A stretch of DNA of 14,438 nucleotides from Terfezia claveryi. Its lineage: Eukaryota > Ascomycota > Pezizomycetes > Pezizales > Pezizaceae. The notes below the pieces were generated by a model. That model saw only the letters and a list, made by a program, of their open reading frames with translations, searched no databases and was not told where the DNA came from. Where the stretch lies: assembly GCA_015179025.1 (NCBI GenBank), contig WHUX01000670.1:1-14438 (forward strand), written 5' to 3'. Shown here in pieces: positions 7,000 through 14,438 of the stretch (position 1 is the first letter of the stretch; the number at the start of each line of letters is the position of its first letter). The translations under genes and the position numbers were made by a program.

Positions 7000-9900
7000 T
7001 AGTAGAATAGGGTAACTAACTTCTATGTATTTTCTAAGTCTTTTATAGATCACTAGGTAGTCTCTTTATCCTCTAACTATTTGACCTTATATTGAACTCA
7101 CCTATATAACTTCTTAGAATCTAATACCTCTTTAACTTCCTACTCTTCTTTACCTTTAATCATTATAGAAAGAGAGGGGGGGTGCCTTTGCCTTAGAAGA
7201 GGGTTACTGGCAGTAGGTTTAATCTTTAAAACATCAATAATAGTATAGTACCTAGTAATATCTCTAAGAAACCTCAACTGATAGGTATAGATACCTATAG
7301 CTGCCAATACCTCAATTGAGCCTAGAAACCTATAGTCGACCTTGTAAGATAGCTGTTTTATCTGAAAGTGCTAGCTAGAAAGCCTCACCTTGTCTTTAGG
7401 TTGATATCCTGAGGCTGGCAATCATAATTCATTAGTATACTTAGCTTGCCTAGCTTGGGCATATTCTAACTTAATTTTCACAGTATAGTAGAGTTTAGTA
7501 ATTCTATCTATGAACTCCTTAGCTAGGGGATGGCCTTTCTGCAGTAGTTCTAGAGGATCTACAAACTAAAGGTGCCAACTATAATTGGCTAGAAAGGGAG
7601 AGGTTTTTGAAGATTCTGAGAACTAGTTCTTAGTAGTGAACTCGTAGATTGCTAGTAATAAAACCTAGTTGTTCTTCTAATAGTTGACTTAAACTCATAG
7701 GTCCTATTCTATTATAGTATTTATTTACTCAAATTGGCTATCCATCTAAAGGTGGTATACTATAGACAAATATACCTTAATTCTTAGGATCTTATAGAAA
7801 GCTTTTTAGAATTCTGAGGTAAATTAAGACTCTTGGTTATATACAATAGACGTAAAGAGGCTATAGTAGCAGAACACCTGGTTAAAATAGAGGTTGGTTA
7901 GATCTGGAGTAGAGCAGGTGTTTTAATAGAGTATCATATTTCTAATCTTAGTCAGTTAGTCTACTACTATTAGAATAGTTTTAAATTCTAAGTCTTTCAG
8001 CAACTCAATTACAAAGTCTATAGTCAGGTATTATTAGGGTTAATTTGGAATCTCTTAGGGCTTTAGAGTTCTATAGGGGGCATAGCGAGTAAGCTTTTAT
8101 TATTTACAAGTATGGTAGTTCTATATATAACTTACTATATCCTTTCCCTAGTCAATTCAAGTATATTGTCTAGCTAGCAGCTCTACAGTTTTGACTACTT
8201 CAGGATGGCCAGCAGCTAATATATCATAGTGTTTTTTAATCAAGTAGAGATACAAGTCCCCTTCCAGTATATATAGCTAGTCTAAATTGTAAAGAAGGCT
8301 ATTCTGAAAGGTGAACTTAACTAGGGAGAGCTTAGTATAGGAATGCTGGCCAGAATCTACTACTATAATGATATCTCTAGCCAGGAGGTTATCCTTATAT
8401 ACTTGTCATATCTGTAGATAAAGATCAGTTCTAATATTAGCATTAGTATTAGCATTAGTATTAGTAAGAGTATTGCCTATAAGTTTGAAATTTTCAGGTT
8501 TTTAGTACTACCTAATTCTTGTACTTTAGCCTTTTATACCCTCCTTTAGTAAGATCTCCTGATCTCCTAGTCAGTACATCTAGCTTATCCTTAGCCTTTC
8601 TAGGCCGATACTTTATTATGAAGTTGAACTAAGATAAGAACTCTGACTATATAGTCTACCATTAGTTCAGTAGCTTAGTAGTAGTAAAATACTCAAGGTT
8701 CTTGTAATTGGACAATACTTTGATAATCCCTTTAGCTGACTCTAAGTAAGGCCTTCATTCCTCGAATACTTGCATAATAGCTATTAACTCTTTATTATAG
8801 ATCTCATAATTAGATTTTACCAAGAAATACTTTTTAGAGAAATATACTACTGGGTAGAGAATACTATTATTATTATTCTAGGACAGTATTCTAGCATAAA
8901 AATAGTTAGAGGTATTAGTTTTGATAATGCAATCATAATTAGGGTTAAAATAGGCTACAATTGGTATTGAATAGAAGGATTCCTTAAAGTTTTGGAAGGT
9001 GGATTGTAGTTCTAGACTTTAGTAAAACTACTTGTCCTTTTTAGTTAGGCCTATAATAGAGGTCATGATATTAGAATACCCTAGAATAAACTGCTGGTAA
9101 AAGTTGGCAAACCTCAAGAAAGCCTAAACATCCTTAAGATTTATTGGGATTTCTTATTTTTGAATAGTAGTGACCTTAGTAAGGTCCATCCTAATACTTT
9201 CTAGAGCAATGATCAACTCTAGATACTTAATCTTCTATATATAAAACTTGTATTTCTTAGGCTTGCAGACAATCTAGCTTACTCCAGCTACTCTAATACC
9301 TACTAGAATTAAATCTTATGCTTTGCTAGAGTATTTGCGTACGTTAAGATATTATAGAGGTAAACTATACAAAACATATTGGAAAAGTCCTGCAACGTGT
9401 CATTAATGAAGTACTAGAAGAAAGAAGGGGTATTGGTTAGACTAAAAGGTATCATATTATATATAAAATAGTCATATCATATTTAGAAGGCTATTTTCTA
9501 TTCCTTTTTTTTAGCAATCTTTACCAGGTTGTATGCTCCTCTAAAATCCAATTTGGTAAACTATTTTGCCTTGGAGAGCCTAGCTAATATTCCCTGGTTT
9601 AAAGGTAGGAGATATTAATTTTTAACTATTATCTTGTTCAGGCTATGATAATTAATACACAATTGAAAAAAGATATTTGATTTCTTTACAAACAGTTCAG
9701 GAGCCCCACTAGGGAGGAGCTATAGTAAATGAAGCTCTTGTTAAGGTTTTTCTTCAGATACTTTTTCTAGGCTTCTAGCTCTACTTGAGATATCCTATAG
9801 AAGGGCTCATAGAGAGGGATTTACCTTCTATCAATTAGATAGTATGATTGTATAGTCAATAGGGTATGAGTATTTCTGTAGTCTTTTCTGAGAATAGATT

Positions 9901-10211
9901 AATAAGTTCATAGTATTCACCTAGAACTATAGACTTCTACTCTTCCTTGAACCTAATTTTATTGATCTTTAAGTTCACTTTATATATAGACAAAGCATGT
10001 ATCTTTAGCTTATGCCTTCTAGTAAGGTAAGTAAAGACTCATACTCTAATAAAGCTTATATTTAGGGAAGATAAAACAGGGGCAACAGAGGGAATAGAGG
10101 GAATAGGTAGAGTAAGGAGAATAGGAAGAATAGTAGTATTGAGATGTATAGGTTAGTGTCCTACCTAAGTTAGATAGATTATAGGGAGTAGTAATATATA
10201 TAGCTTATTAA
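7000..10211 (-). pseudogene. Heavily mutated Ty3/Gypsy pol (RT, RNase H, integrase, chromodomain)
   Basis: On the minus strand, from high to low coordinate, the remains of a whole pol can be read. RT begins near 10000, with a PF-LTN-P block and FFQYFINDTL (9380-9450) and the active site, usually Y-L-D-D, now YLYN at 9351-9362. RNase H (about 8640-8960) has its acidic positions altered: TNTSN at 8905-8919, YNKEL near 8785-8799, SNYKNL near 8698-8712. The integrase zinc finger (about 8100-8231) keeps H..H and the last Cys, but the first Cys reads Tyr. The integrase core retains IDFVIELL (Asp codon at 8016-8018). A GPY/F-like region (about 7200-7345) and a chromodomain (about 7005-7165) follow, with the Trp codons turned to stops. 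Stops are frequent throughout. CpG is nearly absent and TpA abundant. The family differs from the chromovirus to the right, which is inserted in it at 10211/10212. Confidence 0.88.
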
Positions 10212-10504
10212 TGTCACGGGGACCCTATTGACTGATAGCGCTCTTGCAACTATTAGGACGGCCGTGGTTTGCTGCCGCAACGATATCTATTCCGCAACAC
10301 AGAATATTAATCCTATAGCAGTAAAGTTCAATCCAACCATAGTCCCTCACGACGGATCTTATTTCGCAACACAAAATAAATCTTATGTCACTTGAATGTA
10401 AAGTTAACTCAAGACTTAGAACTTTGTAGGCTTCATGTACTCAAGGTGCTCTTGCTTTCAAATACTTGCTGGTGGTAGAATAAATTCAACCAGAACTACT
10501 TGCA

Positions 10505-10514
10505 CTATTTATAT
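10505..10514 (-). promoter_or_regulatory. Candidate TATA box in the 3' LTR
   Basis: The minus strand reads ATATAAATAG, identical to the site in the solo LTR although flanking bases have diverged (CCCGTGG versus CCCGCGG on the + strand). In the missing 5' LTR the same site would drive the genomic transcript. Confidence 0.4.
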
Positions 10515-11201
10515 CCCGCGGTGTTCATAGATATTCTTATGATAAAAATATTTTATAAACGCGGGCCTACCTGTCACCTTGGAATTTCTTCCTAAGTGTT
10601 ATGCCATCCACACCTTTATTAACGCAGTTGCTATCTGCACTCGTTGTCACAGGTTACTAACCCGAACGTAGAGAATATTCCCATGTCTGCATGTTATACG
10701 TACTTTGCTTATAGCTTGCTTATCCCATTTAAGAATTCTTATCCGAGACAACTAAATTCAATTTCAGATACGTTACCAATCCCCGATACTATCAAATTAC
10801 CATTCGACAATATCCGAAGGCATCTAATTATGTTTCCGGCAATATTCACTTAATAGTGTCTAGTGTCCATTGAAAATAATTTTCAACTGCATATAACTCT
10901 ATGAATAGAGAACCGTGGGTCACAAGTAGATTACCATTGGAAAGGTATAAACGCATAGAAGATTATAGAATCTTAGTTTATCTCGATACCCAAATTATTC
11001 ATGGAGTTATTACCAATAATAAGTAAACCTCCTCATGGACCTATATGACCATATTAAAAGTCTTATATCTCGATGAGTTTAACTCCGATTATAAAAAGGA
11101 TTGCAGAAATGGAATCAGGACGAAGAGTGGGCCTAGATAGAACCTTGAAACATTAAATTCGGAGAACTTTATGTTTTGGCCCTACTTTTGGCCTCTGTCC
11201 T

Positions 11202-11253
11202 GGGCGCACTCCCTTATAGTGTCACTGGACGCACTTTGGTCTAAAGTGCGCCC
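11202..11253. repeat. Nested inverted repeats in the 3' LTR
   Basis: GGGCGCACT (11202-11210) pairs with AGTGCGCCC (11245-11253), and GCACTTT-GGTCT-AAAGTGC (11231-11249) forms a tighter alternative hairpin. The arms are identical to those in the solo LTR although neighbouring bases differ. Confidence 0.7.
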
Positions 11254-11301
11254 TCATGGCTTCATTTTTTTATTTATTTTTACCGAATTATTTTCCTGCA
11301 G

Positions 11302-11359
11302 TTCAGGGTAATAATTCAATATTTGTGTATTTCAGGGTAATGCTAAGACTTCAGGGTAA
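11302..11359. repeat. Three copies of TTCAGGGTAA in the 3' LTR
   Basis: Copies start at 11302, 11331 and 11350. The decamers are unchanged relative to the solo LTR, while the spacer between the first two differs in sequence and length (29 versus 20 bp start to start). Confidence 0.6.
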
Positions 11360-11685
11360 CAGCTAATATAGCTAGCATATATATGCATATAGTCAGCATA
11401 TTAATCTGAGTATAACTATTGAACCGTTAATCGGATTCTTATGAAACTTGAACCGTAGCTCCCTCAAGGGTCTATGGACGTTCCATAAGGGTCTTAAACA
11501 TCTAGGATGATTATAAACCACTCCGAGGTTCATACCCGTTTCATATACTTAACTCTTATAGATAAGTATTTAGAAACGTTTGCACCACACTGCTAAGAGT
11601 ATACCTAGAGTCCGTATAGATTCTAGGGTCGTTCTATGAGGGCCCAAGTACCTTTAGTAGGGCTGGATGTCACCCCGTGACAGTG

Positions 11686-11696
11686 CCTCCCTCCTT
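11686..11696 (-). promoter_or_regulatory. Candidate polypurine tract (plus-strand primer site)
   Basis: On the minus strand the sequence is AAGGAGGGAGG, followed by CAC and then the LTR terminus TGTCACGGGG. An all-purine run just upstream of the 3' LTR is where reverse transcription of LTR elements primes the second strand. This position fixes the LTR at 10212-11682 as the 3' LTR of the minus-strand element. Confidence 0.75.
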
Positions 11697-11697
11697 A

Positions 11698-11817
11698 AGG
11701 TTCTTGTCCACAAGAACCTAATTGATCATGCAATCAGAATCATTATTGCTACTAACAACAATGGATGGGGCTTGAGGACCAATCCTCATGTACGGCAGCC
11801 AAAACATAGCTGCGTAC
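11698..11817. repeat. Cluster of three hairpins between pol stop and polypurine tract
   Basis: The first hairpin is AGGTTCTTGT-CC-ACAAGAACCT (11698-11719), a perfect 10-bp stem. The second is TGAGGA-CCAA-TCCTCA (11773-11788). The third is GTACGGCAGC..GCTGCGTAC (11790-11817), a nine-pair stem with one bulged base. They lie in the roughly 240-bp 3' untranslated stretch of the chromovirus, which otherwise shows no coding signal; 11818-11926 hold only A-rich sequence. The function is unknown: RNA 3' end, packaging or priming structure are possibilities. Confidence 0.65.
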
Positions 11818-11926
11818 GTCTCATTGCACCCCTGGGACAAAATGGCATAAGAAATACAGGTAAAAACAATAACGTAAAGATAATTCAAAAAACCTAATGC
11901 CTAATATAGAAAAAAAAGAAAAATCC

Positions 11927-13117
11927 TCACAAGATAACATCAGGGTCCCAAGGCTTACGAGGATTATCCAGATGGAATTTTCGAATTAAATCGGCTGCTC
12001 CATCCTTCAGGTTCTCATATGGTTCCCATGTGTCATCATCAGGACCGTAACCCTTCCAAGAGACTAAATACATAACCCGTCCCTTCCTGAGCTCACTTGT
12101 CCTAACTTTTTCTACCTGGTATTCCGATTCTTCGAGGTCGACTGGAGGGGGTGTTGGTGAGCGTCTGCCGGCAATTGTATTAAGGTGGTAGGGTTCCAAC
12201 AAACTAATATGAAAAACTGGGTGAGTTTTGCCTGTGCTTGGGGGAAGCTCTAACTCATAGGCATAGGTGCCTATAAGCTGTTTGATTCTAAACTTCCCTC
12301 GTAACTTGTAGTCAAGCTTCTTGGTTGGACGCCTTGTTTTGATGTTCTTTGCGTTGACCATGACCCAATCTCCCACTTTGAATGTTGGTTCCTTCTCTAC
12401 TACCTTGAGATTGTAATATTTGGACATCCGGTCCTGCGCTGCCTTCATGTTCTCCCTCATAGCCTCCCTCATTGTGTCCAAGGTTTCGACTGTCTTGACT
12501 GCCTCAGGGTTGTTCGATTCAGTTGAGGCTTCGGTTGGGTTCTGGAAATTATTTTCTGGGTGTTGAGCATATGCGGCAAAGAATGGTGTGAGTTTGGTAC
12601 TAGAATGGACAGTGTTATTATAACAGAACTCGGCAAATAGTAATAACTCGACCCAGTCATCCTGATCCCAACAGCAATACGTCCGTAGATAATGCTCAAG
12701 GGTCTGGTTGACTTGTTCAGTTTGACCATCAGTCTGAGGGTAATATGCCGAAGACTTATCCAATTCAACTCCTAATAACTGCATTACTTCTATCCAAAAT
12801 GAACTTGTAAACACCGAATCCCAATCCGAAACAACCCTCTTTGGTAATCCATACAGCCTCCAAACCTCCTTGACAAATATCCTAGCTAACTCTTTTGCCT
12901 TCCGGTTCTTCAAGGGAATGAAATGTGACATCTTAGTAAACCTATCAACAATAACCCAGATCTGATTATACCCTGTGACTGGTGGTAAATCAGTGATGAA
13001 ATCCATCGAAATGTGTTCCCATGGCCTATAGAGGATTGGAAGAGGTACGAGCTTGCCATATTTTTTGTGTCTTGCAGTCTTGTTTCTTTGGCAAGCATCG
13101 CATGTGCGAACATAGTT
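11927..13117 (-). CDS. pol: Chromovirus pol, C-terminal part: integrase core, GPY/F-like region, chromodomain
   Basis: This is the part of the pol frame after an in-frame TGA at 13118-13120; the first Met codon is at 13004-13006 (numbering below starts there). Before it come the Cys pair of the integrase zinc finger (C-x2-C within YVRTCDACQRN). The integrase core shows the D,D(35)E triad as Asp2, Asp61 and Glu97, in MDFITD, VVSDWD and DGQTEQVNQ. The usual R of SDRD is Trp62 here. A GPY/F-like region (about 210-285, GKF instead of GPY) precedes HPVFHISLLEPY. A chromodomain lies at about 296-347 with aromatic cage residues Tyr296, Trp317 and Tyr320 present; such domains bind methylated histone H3 and steer integration to heterochromatin. 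The frame ends in TGA at 11927-11929. As a separate protein it would lack half the zinc finger, so it is a broken part of one polyprotein. Confidence 0.9.
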   Translation of the reverse strand, partial: NYVRTCDACQRNKTARHKKYGKLVPLPILYRPWEHISMDFITDLPPVTGYNQIWVIVDRFTKMSHFIPLKNRKAKELARIFVKEVWRLYGLPKRVVSDWDSVFTSSFWIEVMQLLGVELDKSSAYYPQTDGQTEQVNQTLEHYLRTYCCWDQDDWVELLLFAEFCYNNTVHSSTKLTPFFAAYAQHPENNFQNPTEASTESNNPEAVKTVETLDTMREAMRENMKAAQDRMSKYYNLKVVEKEPTFKVGDWVMVNAKNIKTRRPTKKLDYKLRGKFRIKQLIGTYAYELELPPSTGKTHPVFHISLLEPYHLNTIAGRRSPTPPPVDLEESEYQVEKVRTSELRKGRVMYLVSWKGYGPDDDTWEPYENLKDGAADLIRKFHLDNPRKPWDPDVIL

Positions 13118-14437
13118 TCATACCCAGTCTTCCATATTAGGCCAGTAGTAATTTCGTTTCATGAGCTCGAGAGTTTTGTCATGTCTGAAATGACCTGCAA
13201 CTTTAGCATCGTGGCACTGGAAAGCCACTTTCAACTTAAGGGAGTTGTTGTCAGGTATATATAGGCGACGTTCATAGGTTACCATGTCATCTTCTAAACC
13301 GTAATGTTCGAGTCCAGGATACTCCTTGCTAAACTTCAACGCATTCCGAATCACTAACCACTTGTCATCCTTGAGGCTAGCCTCTTGGATCTCCTTCGAC
13401 CAACTTGATTCTTCTGTTTGTGAGGCGTTCACTGCCATAATGCGGCGCGTTACTAGACTCTCCTCACTTGTTCCCAGTTGGAATTGACCGGGCTTGAACA
13501 TCCGAATCGTGTGGTCCTGCTTCTCTCCCCCTCCTTCGAGGTCAGGATCAACCTGACGAGAAAGCGCATCTGCTTTGCCATTTTTATCACCCGGGCGGTA
13601 GATAATTCTAAAATTAAACTGGCTTAGTATTTCCGCCCATCTGGTCTGCCTTCGATTGAGTATCTTAGTGGAATTAAAGTACGCAAGGTTCTTGTGATCC
13701 ATATACACAATTATCTTCTCCGGGGCACCCATGAGAAAATGTCTCCATTCCTGGAAACAATTAACAATTACGACCATCTCTTTGTCATAGACATCGTAAT
13801 TAAGTTCTGCTGGGATAAAGCGTTTCGAATAGTACGCTACTGGGTGCCAACGACCATCTGGTTCTTTTTGGGATAGAATACCAGCTTTTGCTAGATCAGA
13901 TGCGTCTGTCTCGATCATTTTTGGTCGTTCTGGGTGATAATGATATAGTATCGGAGCAGTTGTGAACCTATATTTTAACTCATCGAAGGCCTGTTGACAC
14001 TGCTGTGTCCAGTTCCAAGGAACTCCGTTGTACGTCAGTGTCTGAATCGGCAACGCTAAACTACTAAAGCCTTGTATAAACCGGCGATAGAAATTAGCAA
14101 ACCCAATAAACCTCTGCACTTCTATGACGTTCCGAAGAGCCTGCCAGGCGAGGATATCCTCGACTTTCCTCTGCCCCATTTGTATCCCCTTTGTACCTAC
14201 TTTAAATCCCACGAATTCAACTTCTGGGATATGGAAGATACACTTATCTATGTTGACACAAAGCTTATTCTCCGTTAGTTTCTGCAGCACCCAATGGACG
14301 AGCTCGACATGTTCTTCCTCTGTTTGGGTATAAATGAGGATATCATCAATATATACAACTATTCCCCGGTCAATTCGTTCCGAAAGAATATTGTTGACAT
14401 GTCGCTGGAAAACAGATGGCGCATTAGTTAACCCAAA
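13118..14437 (-). CDS. pol: Chromovirus pol, central part: RT end, RNase H, integrase zinc finger (partial)
   Basis: The frame is open from the right edge down to TGA at 13118-13120. Near the edge are FGLTNAPSVFQ and the RT catalytic box YIDD (14342-14353). Numbering from the Met at 14288-14290, the RT thumb/connection follows (about 50-100, with VQRFIGFANFYRRFI). RNase H comes next, with acidic residues Asp129 (TDASD), Glu171 (YDKEM), Asp198 (YMDHKNL) and Asp241 (KADALSR), all present. A linker follows, then the first half of the integrase zinc finger, His360 and His367. The Cys pair lies after the stop, 29 residues beyond the second His, as the H2C2 pattern requires. The frame and register are the same as those of the downstream integrase part, so the two were one 837-codon-plus polyprotein. 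The N-terminal RT, protease and gag are outside the window. Confidence 0.92.
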   Translation of the reverse strand, partial: FGLTNAPSVFQRHVNNILSERIDRGIVVYIDDILIYTQTEEEHVELVHWVLQKLTENKLCVNIDKCIFHIPEVEFVGFKVGTKGIQMGQRKVEDILAWQALRNVIEVQRFIGFANFYRRFIQGFSSLALPIQTLTYNGVPWNWTQQCQQAFDELKYRFTTAPILYHYHPERPKMIETDASDLAKAGILSQKEPDGRWHPVAYYSKRFIPAELNYDVYDKEMVVIVNCFQEWRHFLMGAPEKIIVYMDHKNLAYFNSTKILNRRQTRWAEILSQFNFRIIYRPGDKNGKADALSRQVDPDLEGGGEKQDHTIRMFKPGQFQLGTSEESLVTRRIMAVNASQTEESSWSKEIQEASLKDDKWLVIRNALKFSKEYPGLEHYGLEDDMVTYERRLYIPDNNSLKLKVAFQCHDAKVAGHFRHDKTLELMKRNYYWPNMEDWV

Positions 14438-14438
14438 A

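Larger units (their letters stand above)
10212..11682 (-). repeat. 3' LTR of the chromovirus (1471 bp)
   Basis: The ends are TGTCACGGGG at 10212 and CACCCCGTGACA ending at 11682, an inverted terminal repeat with the canonical TG..CA. It is homologous over its full length to the solo LTR at 4718-6174. The length is at the long end for Ty3/Gypsy LTRs. It carries the same candidate TATA box, the three TTCAGGGTAA words (11302, 11331, 11350) and the nested inverted repeats (11202-11253) as the solo copy. It also holds a partial internal duplication of about 72 bp, with GCAACACA and AATCCTATA or a close variant in both halves, near its low-coordinate end. Confidence 0.92.
10212..14438 (-). mobile_element. 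Ty3/Gypsy chromovirus, 3' part, running off the right edge
   Basis: In element orientation (right to left) the order is RT, RNase H, integrase, chromodomain, stop at 11927, hairpin-rich untranslated stretch, purine tract, and a 3' LTR ending at 10212. This RT-RH-IN order with a C-terminal chromodomain defines Ty3/Gypsy chromoviruses. The host side at 10207-10211 is ATTAA and the internal side of the LTR is GTGCC, so the LTR is not solo here; a matching ATTAA is expected at the other end of the element, outside the window. It is much less mutated than the element it sits in, so it is younger. Gag, protease, the first part of RT, the primer-binding site and the 5' LTR are not visible. Confidence 0.9.

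Noticed and set aside
4718..11682. The two LTR copies as the pair of one full-length element with 6175-10211 as its internal region
   Set aside because: The left copy has TTCTA on both sides, whereas the outer flanks of the supposed pair (TTCTA and GTGCC) do not match. The sequence after 6179 continues the + strand transposase, and the polypurine tract lies right of the second LTR, making it the 3' LTR of the element to the right.
13118..13120. Programmed readthrough or recoding at the pol TGA
   Set aside because: It lies inside the integrase zinc finger rather than between gag and pol, and no flanking stimulator is evident. A plain CpG-to-TpG mutation suffices.

Overview
The window looks like transposon-rich DNA from a filamentous fungus, most likely an ascomycete, although nothing in it names a species. 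The evidence is a Ty3/Gypsy chromovirus with a C-terminal chromodomain, a transposase of the fungal Plavaka type (CACTA/EnSpm-related), short introns with fungal splice signals, and a strongly AT-shifted old retroelement that looks like a product of repeat-directed C-to-T mutation. I see no host housekeeping gene, tRNA or rRNA.

Layout, left to right. (1) Positions 1-378 are a 163-bp tandem array cut by the window edge; 379-1090 hold nothing recognisable; about 1098-1830 are a 195-bp tandem array. (2) From about 1836 to 6361 on the + strand lies a broken Plavaka-type transposase gene. It has two probable introns (2573-2625 and 2928-2981) and many frameshifts. (3) That gene is interrupted at 4718-6174 by a solo LTR of 1457 bp on the minus strand, flanked by the 5-bp target duplication TTCTA. 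Taking out the LTR and one TTCTA makes the transposase C-terminus read through to its stop at 6361. (4) Positions 6362-6789 are G-rich and probably the 3' flank of the Plavaka gene. (5) About 6790-10211 is a heavily degraded, AT-rich Ty3/Gypsy pol region on the minus strand (chromodomain, integrase, RNase H, RT from low to high coordinate), with its catalytic Asp codons turned into Asn or other codons. (6) From 10212 to the right edge is a younger chromovirus on the minus strand, of the same family as the solo LTR: 3' LTR (10212-11682), polypurine tract, a hairpin-rich 3' untranslated stretch, and a pol frame of 837 codons that is open except for one TGA. Its gag, protease, 5' RT part and 5' LTR lie beyond the window.

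The picture is a nested transposon cluster. The young chromovirus sits inside the old dead Gypsy element, and a sister insertion of the same family hit the Plavaka gene and then collapsed to a solo LTR. Two mutation styles can be told apart by eye. The old element has lost almost all CpG and is full of TpA. The younger LTR pair, the tandem repeats and the two pol lesions differ mostly by CpG to TpG/CpA transitions.

I found no undescribed cellular system. The most notable observations are the exact LTR insertion into the transposase frame, the CpG-centred decay, the hairpin cluster beside the polypurine tract, and the two tandem arrays upstream of the transposase.
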